From: Nitrosospira sp. NpAV
Lineage (GTDB): Bacteria > Pseudomonadota > Gammaproteobacteria > Burkholderiales > Nitrosomonadaceae
NCBI RefSeq assembly: GCF_000832065.1
Contig: NZ_JXQM01000001.1
Location: 1 to 64,000, forward strand
Length of the DNA stretch: 64,000 bases
Direction: 5' to 3'
The notes below the pieces were generated by a model. It was not told the origin of the DNA and searched no databases. It saw only the letters and a program-made list of their open reading frames with translations. Below, one piece after another: positions 39,938-50,423 of this stretch. The position numbers and the translations under genes were made by a program. Every line of letters begins with the position of its first letter. Within the stretch, counting starts at the first letter, position 1.

Positions 39938-42157
39938 ATGAATCCAAATCTTATGAAATCCGGCATTCCCTACAGGAACAACCCGATGCTGGACATCCTA
40001 TTGGCCGCGCGGCTGCATGATCCTTTCGCCTATCTCGGCGCTCGCAAGGAGCGGGACTACAGCCTGGTGCGCGCGTTTTATCCCTATGCAGCGAATGTGT
40101 GGGTCAACATAGCAGGCGAATTCGAGCCAATGGTCCGAGTCCACCCCGCTGGCGTTTTCGAATGGCACGGCCCAGCCTTGCCGCAGATGCCTTATCTCTT
40201 GCGTATCGAGGACGGTAGCGCAGCGCCTGAAAGAATAGTATACGAAACCTATGATGCCTATGCTTTTCCGCCGCAAATTTCCGATCATGATTTGTATCTG
40301 TTCAACGAAGGCCGGCTACGGCAAGCTTATCGCACGTTGGGTTCGCATGCTATGGAAATCAAAGGTATTGCCGGCGTACTTTTCTCTGTATGGGCACCCA
40401 ACGCGGAGCGTGTCAGTGTAGTGGGAAGCTTCAACCGGTGGGATGGGCGAGTTCATCCGATGTCGGTTCATGGCTCCAGCGGAGTATGGGAACTATTCAT
40501 TCCAGGTCTTCCCCCGGGATCACTCTACAAATATGAGATACGTAATCGCAACAGTGGTGAAATTCTTCTCAAAACAGATCCTTATGCCACGCAGTACGAG
40601 TTACGTCCAAATAATGCCGCATGCACGCCTAATAAGGGTGAAATAGGCTGGCACGATTCTGGGTGGATAGCAGATCGTGCGGCATGGGATTGGCTGCGGG
40701 CACCATTGAATATTTATGAAATTCACGCGGGATCTTGGAAACGGCATCCGGACGGACGCTTTTATACTTATCGGGAACTTGGCCGGTACCTGGTTCCTTA
40801 TATCCGCGAGATGGGCTACACCCATATCGAATTGCTGCCCGTTTCCGAGCATCCGCTCGACGAATCATGGGGATATCAGACAACAGGTTATTTCGCCGCT
40901 ACCAGCCGCTATGGTTCACCGGATGATTTAAAATTTTTTGTCGATACCTGTCATCAAGCAGGCATCGGTGTTTTGCTCGACTGGGTGCCGGCGCACTTTC
41001 CGCAAGACGCATTCGCCCTATCCCGATTTGATGGCACCGCTCTGTACGAACATGAAGATCCGCGTGTGGGCCTGCATCAGGATTGGGGCACCTATATTTT
41101 TAATTTCGGACGCAACGAAGTGAAATCGTTTCTATTATCCAGCGCCCATTACTGGCTGTCGGAATTTCATTTTGACGGATTGCGGGTGGATGCCGTTGCG
41201 TCGATGCTCTACCTGGACTATTCCCGCCGTCCGGGTGAATGGCTGCCCAATAGATATGGCGGCAGGGAGAATTTGGAGGCTATCGATTTCCTGCGTGAAC
41301 TGAACATTATGGTGCACGAAGAGTTTCCGGGTGCCTTGACACTTGCCGAGGAATCCACCGCATGGCCAGCCGTATCCCGGCCTACCTATGTTGGCGGGCT
41401 GGGATTCTCAATGAAATGGAACATGGGCTGGATGAACGATACCCTTTCTTATATGCTCGAGAATCCGGTCCATCGGCGATTTCATCATGACAGGCTTACT
41501 TTCGGTCAGTTGTATGCATACACCGAAAATTTCGTGCTGCCGCTTTCACATGATGAAGTCGTGCATGGCAAGGGCTCGCTGCTAAGCAAAATGCCGGGTG
41601 ACGCGTGGCAGCAGTTCGCAAATCTGCGCCTGTTATTTACTTATCAAATGACCTATCCCGGCAAAAAGCTCAATTTTATGGGGAACGAATTTGCACAGGG
41701 GCGCGAATGGAATTCCAGCCGGGAACTGGACTGGTATCAGTCAAGTTATCCACAGCATAGCGGCGTCCAGGCGGCATTGCGCGATCTCAACCATCTGTAC
41801 GCCAATATTCCCGCGTTGCATCAGCTCGATTTCTCACCGGAGGGTTTTGCCTGGATAGATTGCCACGACGCCGATAACTCCGTTATCAGTTATATCCGGC
41901 GCGCATGCGATGGTTCACCCGTGCTGGTCATTCTTAATTTTACACCGGTCCCGCGAATAGGCTACCGCATTGGCGCCCCTTCCCCAGGACCCTATCATGA
42001 GATATTCAATAGCGATTCTTCACACTATGGTGGCGGTAATGTGGGCAACATGGGGGAAATCGATACATTAGGCCAGCCATGGATGGGGCTGCCGGATTCC
42101 GTTATTATTACGCTGCCACCGCTCGCGGGAATTATCCTTTCGCTTGAGCCCAGATAA
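39938..42157 (+). CDS. glgB: 1,4-alpha-glucan branching enzyme
   Basis: The 739-aa GH13 enzyme transfers alpha-1,4 chains to make alpha-1,6 branches. An N-terminal carbohydrate-binding pair (about 25-230, including [21 protein letters not shown]) precedes the barrel. Catalytic elements are [23 protein letters not shown] with nucleophile Asp418, the acid/base Glu471/472 in LAEESTAWP and [10 protein letters not shown]. The full N1-N2 form length agrees with proteobacterial GlgB. glgA follows on the same strand. Confidence 0.96.
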   Translation: MNPNLMKSGIPYRNNPMLDILLAARLHDPFAYLGARKERDYSLVRAFYPYAANVWVNIAGEFEPMVRVHPAGVFEWHGPALPQMPYLLRIEDGSAAPERIVYETYDAYAFPPQISDHDLYLFNEGRLRQAYRTLGSHAMEIKGIAGVLFSVWAPNAERVSVVGSFNRWDGRVHPMSVHGSSGVWELFIPGLPPGSLYKYEIRNRNSGEILLKTDPYATQYELRPNNAACTPNKGEIGWHDSGWIADRAAWDWLRAPLNIYEIHAGSWKRHPDGRFYTYRELGRYLVPYIREMGYTHIELLPVSEHPLDESWGYQTTGYFAATSRYGSPDDLKFFVDTCHQAGIGVLLDWVPAHFPQDAFALSRFDGTALYEHEDPRVGLHQDWGTYIFNFGRNEVKSFLLSSAHYWLSEFHFDGLRVDAVASMLYLDYSRRPGEWLPNRYGGRENLEAIDFLRELNIMVHEEFPGALTLAEESTAWPAVSRPTYVGGLGFSMKWNMGWMNDTLSYMLENPVHRRFHHDRLTFGQLYAYTENFVLPLSHDEVVHGKGSLLSKMPGDAWQQFANLRLLFTYQMTYPGKKLNFMGNEFAQGREWNSSRELDWYQSSYPQHSGVQAALRDLNHLYANIPALHQLDFSPEGFAWIDCHDADNSVISYIRRACDGSPVLVILNFTPVPRIGYRIGAPSPGPYHEIFNSDSSHYGGGNVGNMGEIDTLGQPWMGLPDSVIITLPPLAGIILSLEPR

Positions 42158-42539
42158 TCCGTTAGGAAGCGAGAGGTGCGAGACGGGTTGCAGGGCAGTC
42201 TTGCCGGTCGGGAGAAGTCCCAGAGCTTGGTCGTAGTCCCATGGACGCCGCGCAAGCGGCGAGAATGACCGAAAACTCGTACCCTATAGCGGGGAAGCTC
42301 GGGCAACGCAAACCGTGGCTGATTGTGGAGCCCCAAGCCAAAGGCCGGAAGCGAGGGATTTCGATCTGGACCGGTTAAGAACGTGACAGTATTCCGGACA
42401 CAGCCGTGAAGCGCTCTCAGCCTCCCTCGCAGCCGCAAAAATCGCACCGTCAGGAATACAATGTTTTGCGTGGCGGATCATGCCCCGACGCAAAACAGGT
42501 AAGGCTTGAACCTAAATCCGGTTGATCAAGGACCCACTC
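42158..42539. other. glgB-glgA intergenic region
   Basis: The 382 bases contain no credible gene. CGCCGC-GCAA-GCGGCG (42246-42261) is a stable stem with a GNRA tetraloop. The motif AACCTAAATCCGG at 42508-42520, just upstream of the glgA Shine-Dalgarno, matches one end of the R1 repeats. A minus-strand open frame of 140 codons that crosses into glgB looks non-coding. Confidence 0.45.
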
Positions 42540-44024
42540 ATGTCGCCTGTTCCATCAAATTTACCTCCCGGCGTTCTGTTCATAACACCGGAAGTCTATC
42601 CTCTACTCAAAACCGGTGGACTGGGTGATGTGAGCGCGGCATTGCCGGCGGCATTGCGGGAGCTGAAAGTGGACGCCCGCCTGCTTATCCCGGGCTATCC
42701 TCAAGTACTGGATGGACTCAAACACAAACGTAAAATTGCGGAGTTCGCCGCTCAGCCGCCATTCCCGGCCTCGCTACTGCTATCCGCCAGATTACCGTTG
42801 AGGGCGTCTGCGAGTGTTCCCGTATTTATCATCGACTGCCCCAGTCTTTACCGGCGTGAAGGGAACCCTTATGTGAATGCGGCGGGTCATAATTGGCCCG
42901 ATAATGCATTGCGTTTCGGTCTTCTTTCAAAAATTGGCGCAATTCTGGCGAGCGATGCCAGCCCACTTCCCTGGCGCCCACAGGTCGTTCACTGCAATGA
43001 TTGGCAAAGCGGTCTCGTGCCGGCATATCTGAATTTTCATCCTGGCGAAAAAGCGGCTTCCCTGATGGCGATCCATAATCTTGCTTTCCAAGGAATATTT
43101 CCTGCAGACACGGTTGCTCAATTGGGATTGCCCGCCGCCAGCTTCCACATAAATGGGGCCGAATATTATGGCGGCATGTCGTTTCTCAAGGCTGGGCTCT
43201 ATTATTCCGATCACATCGCGACCGTGAGTCCCACCTATGCCAGGGAAATTCAGGAGGAATCCCTGGGTTTTGGCATGCAGGGTTTACTGTCGGCACGCAG
43301 CAAGCATATCAGCGGCATCGTCAATGGCATCGATACCATCGAATGGGATCCTTCCACCGATCCCAATCTTTCGCGAAATTACAGCGCCAATAAACTCGCG
43401 GCCAAAGCCGCCAATAAACAGGCACTTCAGCAGTTGCTGGGATTGGCCGTCGATCCCCGCATTCCGCTGTTCGGAGCTGTAAGCCGACTCACTTACCAGA
43501 AAGGCTACGATCTGTTACTTGAGGTAGCGGCGCAATTGACCGGACTGCCGGCGCAACTGGCAGTTCTGGGTAGTGGTGAGGTCAAGCTGGAACAGGCATT
43601 GACGGCGTTGGCGAGAAACCATCCCGGAAAAATCGCCATACATATCGGATTTGATGAAAAGCTTTCACACTTGATCGAAGCCGGAGCGGATAGCTTTCTG
43701 ATGCCCTCCCGTTTCGAGCCCTGCGGCTTGAATCAGATGTACAGCCAACGCTATGGGACGCCCCCGCTGGTACATGCGACAGGGGGACTTGTAGACACGG
43801 TGGTCGATTGCACACCCGCAACCCTTGCTGATGGAAGCGCTAGCGGTTTCCTGTTTTTCGATATGACCGCCGATAGCTTTCTCGGTGCTATCCAGCGGGT
43901 CACCGTCGCCTACAATAATAAACCTGTCTGGCGCCGCTTAATGAAAAACGGCATGGCCAAAGATTTCAGCTGGCGCTCCAGCGCCGACGCCTACCGGAGA
44001 ATCTACTTGTCGCTGCGATCTTGA
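42540..44024 (+). CDS. glgA: Glycogen synthase (ADP-glucose type)
   Basis: The 494-aa GT5 enzyme extends alpha-1,4 glucan from ADP-glucose. KTGGLGD (24-30) is the ADP-glucose binding motif, HNLAFQG and the C-terminal MPSRFEPCGLNQMYSQRYGTPPLVHATGGLVDTV are conserved family segments. AAGGA lies nine bases before the ATG at 42540; a TTG at 42522 would add six residues but has no site. It is convergent with glgP, with an R1 element in between. Confidence 0.95.
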   Translation: MSPVPSNLPPGVLFITPEVYPLLKTGGLGDVSAALPAALRELKVDARLLIPGYPQVLDGLKHKRKIAEFAAQPPFPASLLLSARLPLRASASVPVFIIDCPSLYRREGNPYVNAAGHNWPDNALRFGLLSKIGAILASDASPLPWRPQVVHCNDWQSGLVPAYLNFHPGEKAASLMAIHNLAFQGIFPADTVAQLGLPAASFHINGAEYYGGMSFLKAGLYYSDHIATVSPTYAREIQEESLGFGMQGLLSARSKHISGIVNGIDTIEWDPSTDPNLSRNYSANKLAAKAANKQALQQLLGLAVDPRIPLFGAVSRLTYQKGYDLLLEVAAQLTGLPAQLAVLGSGEVKLEQALTALARNHPGKIAIHIGFDEKLSHLIEAGADSFLMPSRFEPCGLNQMYSQRYGTPPLVHATGGLVDTVVDCTPATLADGSASGFLFFDMTADSFLGAIQRVTVAYNNKPVWRRLMKNGMAKDFSWRSSADAYRRIYLSLRS

Positions 44025-44027
44025 TTG

Positions 44028-44211
44028 AACCCAAATCCGGTGGTTGGCCGCCGCGCATTAACCAAAATAATCCATGGGGACGCAAAATGATGGCAAGCCG
44101 GGTTACGGTGTTCGCAACGCTTGAATGGGAATAGTCGTTCCACATCGTTGCGCCTTGTTCCGCATCCCGAAAACCGCACACTTTACCTCATCCAACTATC
44201 GGATCTAGGCC
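44028..44211. repeat. R1 inverted-repeat element, copy A (between glgA and glgP)
   Basis: The left end AACCCAAATCCGGTGGTTGG (44028-44047) and the right end, reverse complement GGCCTAGATCCGATAGTTGG, match at 14 of 20 positions. The right half aligns base by base with the copies at 46836 (reverse) and 4258: shared GCGCCTTGTTCCGCATCC and AAAACCGCACACTTTACC-like segments. The left half is shorter than in other copies. It fills the whole space between the convergent glycogen synthase and phosphorylase genes. Confidence 0.75.
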
Positions 44212-44221
44212 GTGGCGTCGA

Positions 44222-46777
44222 TTATAGCCAGACCATCATGCCCATTTCAAAGGGATGCGTCAGCAATGGGTGGGACGGATAAACGCGTATGTAATATTCC
44301 AGTTTTCCGCATAAATCCGGAGTAAGATTCAGCGTGAACTGATACTCACCCGATTCCTCAATACCGGAAAACTCGAACGCAAAGTGTTTGAAATCGCATA
44401 GCTTGCTTTTCTTGAGTTGACGGCAAATCAGCAACTCCACCACTACGTCCTCAGGCTGCAAACCGTTCAGTCTCACCGCTACATCGAAATGCAGCGCATC
44501 GCCAAAACTAATGCGCTTCCCCGGCGTGTCCAATCGGCGTATTGATACGCCATGCCACGCCTTTCTCACAAAAGCTTTCCACACGGCAATTTTTTTTGCG
44601 CCGCTGAAATCTTTATCGGCGTACAGCGCACCCTGCCTGCTGGCTGGCACATAAAAATTTTTGGCATACTCGCTGACCATGCGTGCGGCATTGTATCTTG
44701 GCAGCAGCGACATCATCGAGTTTTTGGCCATTTTCACCCACCCTGGCGAATAACCGAATTTATCGCGGTTGTAATAGAGCGGCACCACATGGTCTTGCAG
44801 GGTTTCGTAGAAATCCCTGCTTTCTTCCTTGTCGCGTAACGATGGCGCCATATTCTCCGGCCCCGGCTTGATGGCCCAGCCATTCTTACCGTTATAACCT
44901 TCTCCCCACCAACCGTCGAGGACACTCAGATTGATTGTGCCGTTTATACCCGCTTTCATACCCGAGGTGCCACTGGCTTCCAGAGGATATACCGGGCTGT
45001 TAAGCCACACATCCACTCCCGCCACCAACCGGCGGGCAAGACGGAGATCGTAGCCCTCGACCAGAAGAAGCTGCCCCTCGAATTCAGGACGCTGCGCAAT
45101 CTGGCTGACACGCCGGATCAAGTCCTGTCCTGGCACATCGGCGGGATGTGCCTTGCCCGCAAAAATCATCACCACCGGGCGTTCTTGATGAATCACAATT
45201 CTTCGCAACCAGTCAAGATCTTCGAACAGCAATGCAGCGCGTTTATAAGTGGCGAAACGGCGGGCAAAGCCGAGTGTCAGGATATTTGGATTAATGGGGT
45301 CGGTGAATCTGAGCAGGCGATCGAGATGCGCTTCAGAACCGTGATTGCGCGAATTCTGCAACGCAAGACGGGCACGTATGCCATAGAGCATTTGCGATTT
45401 CAGCGTTTGCCGTACGCTCCAGAACAAATGATCAGGGATACCCTCTATACGTGACCAATATTCAGGATCGGTAATATTGGTGCGCCACTCGTAACCGAGA
45501 TAGCGATCGAACAGATCGGACCATTCCTGCGCCAGAAAGGTTGGCACATGAACGCCGTTTGTGATGTACGCCATCGGATTTTCTTCCGGCTCGATCTGAG
45601 CCCATAAATCTTTGCAGATGTGCGCCGATACGTTGCCATGTATCTTGCTTACGCCATTGTGAAAGCGTGAACCGTGAATGGCGAGGGCCGTCATGTTGAA
45701 ATCGTTGCTGCCTGGCACATGTCCCAGCGAAATAAGCTCCTCGCGGCTTATCTTGAGATTCTGGCAAAATCCCTCGAAATATGTTGATATCACATCATGG
45801 CTGAAATAATCATGTCCCGCCGGAACCGCAGTATGGGTAGTGAACACCGTATTTGCCGCAACCGCCTCCAGCGCGCCAGCGAAATCCAGACCGTGCTTCA
45901 CCAAATCACGCATGCGCTCCAGCATCATGAATGCCGCGTGCCCCTCGTTGATATGCCATACCGTCGGGGTGATCCCGATTTCCCGTAGCGCACGGGCGCC
46001 GCCCACGCCAAGAATGATCTCCTGCTCGATGCGCATGATTCTGTCGCCACCGTAGAGTTGATGGGTGATATCACGGTCTCCCATTGAATTCTCCGGTAGA
46101 TCGGTATCCAGCAAATAGAGTACTACGTGACCGATTTTTGCCCGCCAGACCTTCACGACCACCTTGCGATGCGGCAATTCCACCTCGATGCGCGCTTCCG
46201 AACCATTCTCATGTAGTACGGGCACGACCGGCAAATCCTCGAAATCCGAGTCGGTATAGGTGACTTGCTGGTTCCCCTGATTATCGATGGTCTGGAAAAA
46301 ATACCCTTGACGATAAAGTAGCCCGACACAAATCAATGGCAGGCGCAAATCACTCGCTGCCTTGCAATGATCACCGGCAAGGATGCCGAGACCCCCGGAA
46401 TAGATCGGGAAGCTCTCGTGGAATCCAAATTCGAAACAAAAATATGCTACCAGGTCATTTGGCTGAAAACCTCCGCCGCTATCCGGGTGTGCCGGCCCGG
46501 ACTGATAGGAATCGTAGGCGGATATTGTGCTATTGTAGTTAGCCATGAACACCGGATCTTCCGTCGCTTTCAGCAATATCGATTCATCCACCCGCTTGAG
46601 AAAGGCTTTGGGATTATGCCCTACCGCACCCCAGAGTCCGGGATGCAGGCGCGAAAACAACGAGCGTGTGGAACGATCCCAGCTGTACCAGAGATCGTTG
46701 GCAAGCTCCTCAAGACGCGCTAGGCGAGGGGGAATTTTTGGGTTGACAGCGATAGTGAAAGCGGTGCCGGAAGACAT
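44222..46777 (-). CDS. glgP: Alpha-glucan (glycogen) phosphorylase, GT35
   Basis: The 851-aa enzyme releases glucose 1-phosphate from glycogen. An N-terminal DUF3417-type domain (LARLEELANDLWYSWDRSTRSLFSRLHPGLW) marks the shorter phosphorylase class. Family segments are CFEFGFHESFPIYSGGLGILAGDH, THTAVPAGHDYF and the pyridoxal-phosphate region SGTSGMKAGINGTINLSVLDGWW. The start at 46777 (MSSGTAF) has AAGGAAAAT upstream. It is the degradative partner of the adjacent glgA, glgB and glgC. Confidence 0.94.
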   Translation of the reverse strand: MSSGTAFTIAVNPKIPPRLARLEELANDLWYSWDRSTRSLFSRLHPGLWGAVGHNPKAFLKRVDESILLKATEDPVFMANYNSTISAYDSYQSGPAHPDSGGGFQPNDLVAYFCFEFGFHESFPIYSGGLGILAGDHCKAASDLRLPLICVGLLYRQGYFFQTIDNQGNQQVTYTDSDFEDLPVVPVLHENGSEARIEVELPHRKVVVKVWRAKIGHVVLYLLDTDLPENSMGDRDITHQLYGGDRIMRIEQEIILGVGGARALREIGITPTVWHINEGHAAFMMLERMRDLVKHGLDFAGALEAVAANTVFTTHTAVPAGHDYFSHDVISTYFEGFCQNLKISREELISLGHVPGSNDFNMTALAIHGSRFHNGVSKIHGNVSAHICKDLWAQIEPEENPMAYITNGVHVPTFLAQEWSDLFDRYLGYEWRTNITDPEYWSRIEGIPDHLFWSVRQTLKSQMLYGIRARLALQNSRNHGSEAHLDRLLRFTDPINPNILTLGFARRFATYKRAALLFEDLDWLRRIVIHQERPVVMIFAGKAHPADVPGQDLIRRVSQIAQRPEFEGQLLLVEGYDLRLARRLVAGVDVWLNSPVYPLEASGTSGMKAGINGTINLSVLDGWWGEGYNGKNGWAIKPGPENMAPSLRDKEESRDFYETLQDHVVPLYYNRDKFGYSPGWVKMAKNSMMSLLPRYNAARMVSEYAKNFYVPASRQGALYADKDFSGAKKIAVWKAFVRKAWHGVSIRRLDTPGKRISFGDALHFDVAVRLNGLQPEDVVVELLICRQLKKSKLCDFKHFAFEFSGIEESGEYQFTLNLTPDLCGKLEYYIRVYPSHPLLTHPFEMGMMVWL

Positions 46778-46835
46778 GCGTGATTTTCCTTGAAAGAGTT
46801 GGAAAAAGATTATCTCCACCCGGAGATCGCGTTTA

Positions 46836-47108
46836 TCCTAAATCCGGTAGTGGCAGGTGAAGTGTGGGGTTCTCTGGGTGCGGAGCAAGGCGCACGACGC
46901 GGAATGGCTGTTTCATTCCAAGGCGTGGCGAACAACGCGCCATATCGCAAAACTATGTGATTCACCCCCGTAGCGACCCCACCCGAAGGGGGAGTCAAAT
47001 AATACGAAACATTATTGGTAATCTTAACATGATCTGTTAAACCCAGATAACCATGGCGACTCTTTGAGCCTAACTGGATTTAATGAGCGGTCAACTACGG
47101 AATTTAGC
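46836..47108. repeat. R1 inverted-repeat element, copy C, carrying a nested R2
   Basis: The left end CCTAAATCCGGTAGTGG (46837-46853) and the right end, reverse complement GCTAAATTCCGTAGTTGACC (near 47107-47088), are terminal inverted repeats. Read in reverse, the interior aligns along its length with copy B, including the hairpin ACTCCCCCTTCGGGTGGGG, GTTGTTCGC and CGCCTTG. About 47 bases near the right end (47037-47083) have no counterpart in copy B and are themselves a palindromic R2 unit. The element ends just before the orn stop codon. Confidence 0.72.
47037..47083. repeat. R2 short palindromic element nested in R1 copy C
   Basis: TTAAACCCAGATAACC (47037-47052) pairs with CCTAACTGGATTTAA (47069-47083; reverse complement TTAAATCCAGTTAGG), with an inner GAC-TCTTTGAG loop region that can extend the hairpin. 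The end sequence equals that of the 39747-39894 element. It interrupts R1 copy C when compared with copy B, so it was inserted later. Confidence 0.6.
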
Positions 47109-47114
47109 GGTATT

Positions 47115-47660
47115 CTATATTTTAATAAAATGTTCGCGATAATAGCTCATCTCGGCAATGGAATCATAAATATCCGACAAGGCTTCGTGCTTGCATTGCT
47201 TGGTCAGCCCCGCGGCGATCTCCGGCTTCCAACGTTTTACCAATTCCTTCAGAGTACTCACATCGAGATTACGATAATGAAAATAGGCTTCCAGTTGTGG
47301 CATCCAACGAGCCAGAAAACGCCGATCTTGACAGATCGAGTTGCCGCACATAGGAGAAACCCCGGGTAAAATATGTTCCTGCAGAAATGTGATCATGCGC
47401 ATTTCCACCTCGGCCTCATTCAGTCTGGATGCCTTGACCTTGTCTATCAGACCGGATTTGGAGTGAGTGGATTTATTCCAGCTATCCATTCCATCCAGCA
47501 CCGCTTCGGATTGTGATATCACCAGAACCGGTGCCTCAGCCAGCACGTTCAATTGAGAATCAGTGACTACCAAAGCAACTTCGATGATGCGGTCATTATC
47601 CGGGTTCAATCCGCTCATTTCCATATCTATCCAGATGAGGTTATTGCTATCTTGTGCCAT
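47115..47660 (-). CDS. orn: Oligoribonuclease
   Basis: The 181-aa DEDDh 3'-5' exoribonuclease degrades RNA dinucleotides and oligonucleotides, including pGpG. Catalytic Asp12 and Glu14 are in [26 protein letters not shown] and [22 protein letters not shown] supply the later acidic residues and the His. The start at 47660 (MAQDSNN) is the family-typical one; an ATG nine codons upstream would extend it. It is divergent from the M48 protease gene. Confidence 0.94.
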   Translation of the reverse strand: MAQDSNNLIWIDMEMSGLNPDNDRIIEVALVVTDSQLNVLAEAPVLVISQSEAVLDGMDSWNKSTHSKSGLIDKVKASRLNEAEVEMRMITFLQEHILPGVSPMCGNSICQDRRFLARWMPQLEAYFHYRNLDVSTLKELVKRWKPEIAAGLTKQCKHEALSDIYDSIAEMSYYREHFIKI

Positions 47661-47763
47661 AATTGAACCGGTTTCCTGAATTTTCAATCTGTAATTGTGT
47701 CATATTGGTGGTGGCCCGTCACCTTTCGTCAGGCTCATCAATTCGATCATCGGCGAATAATAT

Positions 47764-49020
47764 ATGCAAACTTTTACAGCTGTATTTCTCGTTGCCCTGC
47801 TGCTTACATTCTGTGCGCGGATGTGGTTGGCAACACGGCATATCCATCATGTTCTCGCCCATCGCAATAAGGTGCCGGCAAATTTTTCTTCGCGGATCGA
47901 TCTTGAAGCACACCAGAAAGCTGCGGACTATACGTGCGCGAAGACCCGCCTCGGCTACGCCAGCATATTATTGGAAACAGGGCTTTTGCTGATATTTACC
48001 CTGGGAGGCGGGCTGAATGCGCTGGCCGCATTCTGGTCGGCCTGGTTAAGCAATCCGCTTGCTCATGGCATGGCGCTAATTATCAGCGTCATGTCGCTGA
48101 TAAGCCTGGCTGGCATTCCCATAAGCTATTATCGAACCTTCGTTATCGAGCAAAAATTCGGCTTCAATAAAATGACGCCTCGGATGTTCCTGAAGGACCT
48201 CGCCGGCCGGGCTGCACTGGGGATGCTGTTGGGCATGCCCTTGTTGTTTGTCGTGCTCTGGCTAATGGAAAAAATGGGTACAAACTGGTGGATATATGTC
48301 TGGCTCGCCTGGATGGGTTTCAATCTGGCGGTTCTGGCCATTTACCCCACCTGGATCGCCCCCCTGTTCAACAAATTCACGCCGCTTGAAGATGCTCCGC
48401 TCAAGATGCGTATTGAACAACTCATGCGTAAGTGCGGCTTCAAGTCCAGCGGTCTTTTCGTGATGGATGGCTCGCGCCGCAGCAATCATGGCAACGCATA
48501 CTTCACCGGCTTCGGCAAAACCAAGCGGATCGTTTTCTTTGATACCCTTCTCTCCCGGCTGGATGGGTCCGAGATTGAAGCGGTATTGGCGCATGAATTG
48601 GGACATTTCAAGCGCCGTCACGTCATTAAGCGCATCCTCTGGACATTTGCCATGAGCCTGATATTCTTGTGGGTGCTTGGCTATTTGATGCAGCAGGACT
48701 GGTTTTACCGGGGATTGGGAGTTTCGGTTTCTGCCCTCCCTTCAACTGCGATGGCGCTACTTCTGTTTTTTCTGATAATGCCTGCATTCACCTTTCTATT
48801 CCAACCGTTGGCGAGCCTATACTCGCGTAAGCACGAGTTTGAGGCGGACGAGTATGCGGCGCACAATGCGTCCGCCACAGATCTCATACGAGCCCTGGTA
48901 AAACTCTACCAGGACAACGCGGCAACGCTTACCCCCGATCCCCTGCATTCGGCGTTTTATGACTCGCATCCGCCCGCGGCAATGAGAATAGCACGGCTAC
49001 AAAACCTGGCGCATAATTGA
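47764..49020 (+). CDS. M48-family membrane metalloprotease (Ste24-like)
   Basis: The 418-aa protein has about six or seven membrane helices, the zinc motif HELGH at residues 277-281 and the third-ligand region KHEFEADEYAA about 60 residues later, the Ste24/CAAX prenyl protease 1 layout. The N-terminal LETGLLLIFTLGGGLN region matches the peptidase M48 N-terminal domain. In bacteria such proteases act in membrane protein quality control; the natural substrate is not known. Confidence 0.9.
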   Translation: MQTFTAVFLVALLLTFCARMWLATRHIHHVLAHRNKVPANFSSRIDLEAHQKAADYTCAKTRLGYASILLETGLLLIFTLGGGLNALAAFWSAWLSNPLAHGMALIISVMSLISLAGIPISYYRTFVIEQKFGFNKMTPRMFLKDLAGRAALGMLLGMPLLFVVLWLMEKMGTNWWIYVWLAWMGFNLAVLAIYPTWIAPLFNKFTPLEDAPLKMRIEQLMRKCGFKSSGLFVMDGSRRSNHGNAYFTGFGKTKRIVFFDTLLSRLDGSEIEAVLAHELGHFKRRHVIKRILWTFAMSLIFLWVLGYLMQQDWFYRGLGVSVSALPSTAMALLLFFLIMPAFTFLFQPLASLYSRKHEFEADEYAAHNASATDLIRALVKLYQDNAATLTPDPLHSAFYDSHPPAAMRIARLQNLAHN

Positions 49021-49188
49021 CACCAAGGCACGTCTGAAAAATTCAAGATCCAGGGTAACAAGAATATTGACGCCGGCGCCTATGACCGATATATGGAAAT
49101 CAGATGGCTGCGAAATTGAAATTTTTGCGGCCTCTTCTTAAATGTGGGATATCGACTTAATTTATATCATTAACCAGTGGGAGCGCTA

Positions 49189-49530
49189 ATGGATACTGTT
49201 GTCAACGATCTGGCCACCAAGCAATGCAGGCCCTGCGAGGGGGGAATGCCGCCGCTTTCATCCACGGAAGTTACCATACTGATGGATCAGCTTGATGGAT
49301 GGGAGTTTTCCGGCAAACTCATTGCAAAGACCTACAATTTCAACAATTACTATCAGACGATGGCTTTTGTCAACGCCATTGCATGGATCTCGCATCGCGA
49401 AGACCACCATCCGGATATGACTGTTGGCTATAATAAATGTCACGTGGAGTACACCACTCACGCCATCAATGGATTGTCCGAGAATGATTTCATTTGTGCC
49501 GCAAAAATAGACACGCTCTTCAAGATTTGA
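49189..49530 (+). CDS. phhB: 4a-hydroxytetrahydrobiopterin dehydratase
   Basis: The 113-aa protein is a pterin-4a-carbinolamine dehydratase, the DCoH fold. The family pattern SHREDHHPDMTVGYNKCHVEYTTH (about residues 65-87) includes the active-site histidines. The start at 49189 is preceded by GGGAG. A phenylalanine hydroxylase partner is not in the window; in many autotrophs the enzyme is thought to serve molybdopterin or other pterin metabolism. rsgA overlaps its 3' end. Confidence 0.9.
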   Translation: MDTVVNDLATKQCRPCEGGMPPLSSTEVTILMDQLDGWEFSGKLIAKTYNFNNYYQTMAFVNAIAWISHREDHHPDMTVGYNKCHVEYTTHAINGLSENDFICAAKIDTLFKI

Positions 49531-50423
49531 GTCCAACTCGCCGCACTTCTTCCCCATCAGCAATTCCGGGACAGATAGTTGCTGCGTTTGGCCGGCATTT
49601 TCTTGTTAAAACCGCAAGCCACGAATCACTTTCTTGTGTAATGCGCGGAAAAAAAGGGGGTGCGGCATGCGGTGATCATGTGGAAATCAAGCTCACCGCG
49701 TCGGGACAAGGCGTGATCGAAACGATTCTACCCCGCAGTGCGCTGCTTTACCGCAGTGACGTTTATCGTGAAAAAATTATCGCTGCCAATGTCACCCAGG
49801 TAGTCATCGTGGTGGCGGCCGTGCCGAGCTTTAGCGAGGAACTTGTCAATCGTTGTCTCGCAGCCGCCGAGAACCAGCGTATCAAGGGTTTGATCGTACT
49901 CAACAAGGCAGATCTTATTGAACCTACGCGTGCTGCTGCTGCCTCCCTCTCCCTTTATCGGGACTTAGGTTATCCCTTGCTGGAAATCAGTGCCAAAACC
50001 AGCGTTGCGCCGCTTCTACCCTATTTTAAAGATCAGCTTAGCGTTCTGGTTGGGCAATCCGGCATGGGCAAATCCACCCTCATCAACGCTCTGAGTCCGG
50101 ATGCTGAACGCGTTACCGCCAGTATTTCCGTTGCGCTTGATACCGGACGGCATACCACTACCCATGCCCGGCTCTTCCACCTCGATGAAAACACTCGCAT
50201 TATCGATTCTCCGGGTATGCAGGAATTCGGCCTGCACCATATTGATGGCGAAGATTTGGCATGGGGATTTATTGAGTTTCATCCTTATATTGGACGATGC
50301 AGATTCAACAATTGCCGCCATACCGCTGAACCGGGTTGCGCGCTTACTCAAGCGGTGCAGGAAGGAAAAATCAGCCGGCGGCGCCTACGTTTCTATCACA
50401 CGCTGGCAGCTTGCCGCGCTTAA
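49527..50423 (+). CDS. rsgA: Ribosome small-subunit-dependent GTPase A
   Basis: The 298-aa GTPase assists 30S maturation. An N-terminal OB-fold (about 10-70) is followed by a circularly permuted G domain: VLNKADL (G4), EISAK (G5), GQSGMGKSTLIN (G1) and IDSPGMQEFGL (G3), then the zinc knuckle CRFNNCRHTAEPGC. No ATG is available near the start. The TTG at 49527 overlaps the phhB stop (TTGA), implying coupled translation; a TTG at 49494 is the alternative. Confidence 0.88.
   Translation: MSPTRRTSSPSAIPGQIVAAFGRHFLVKTASHESLSCVMRGKKGGAACGDHVEIKLTASGQGVIETILPRSALLYRSDVYREKIIAANVTQVVIVVAAVPSFSEELVNRCLAAAENQRIKGLIVLNKADLIEPTRAAAASLSLYRDLGYPLLEISAKTSVAPLLPYFKDQLSVLVGQSGMGKSTLINALSPDAERVTASISVALDTGRHTTTHARLFHLDENTRIIDSPGMQEFGLHHIDGEDLAWGFIEFHPYIGRCRFNNCRHTAEPGCALTQAVQEGKISRRRLRFYHTLAACRA

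Noticed and set aside
42025-42447. 140-codon minus-strand open frame at the end of glgB and in the glgB-glgA gap
   Set aside because: Half of it is antisense to glgB, and the rest is low-complexity Arg/Pro/Leu-rich translation of a structured intergenic region.
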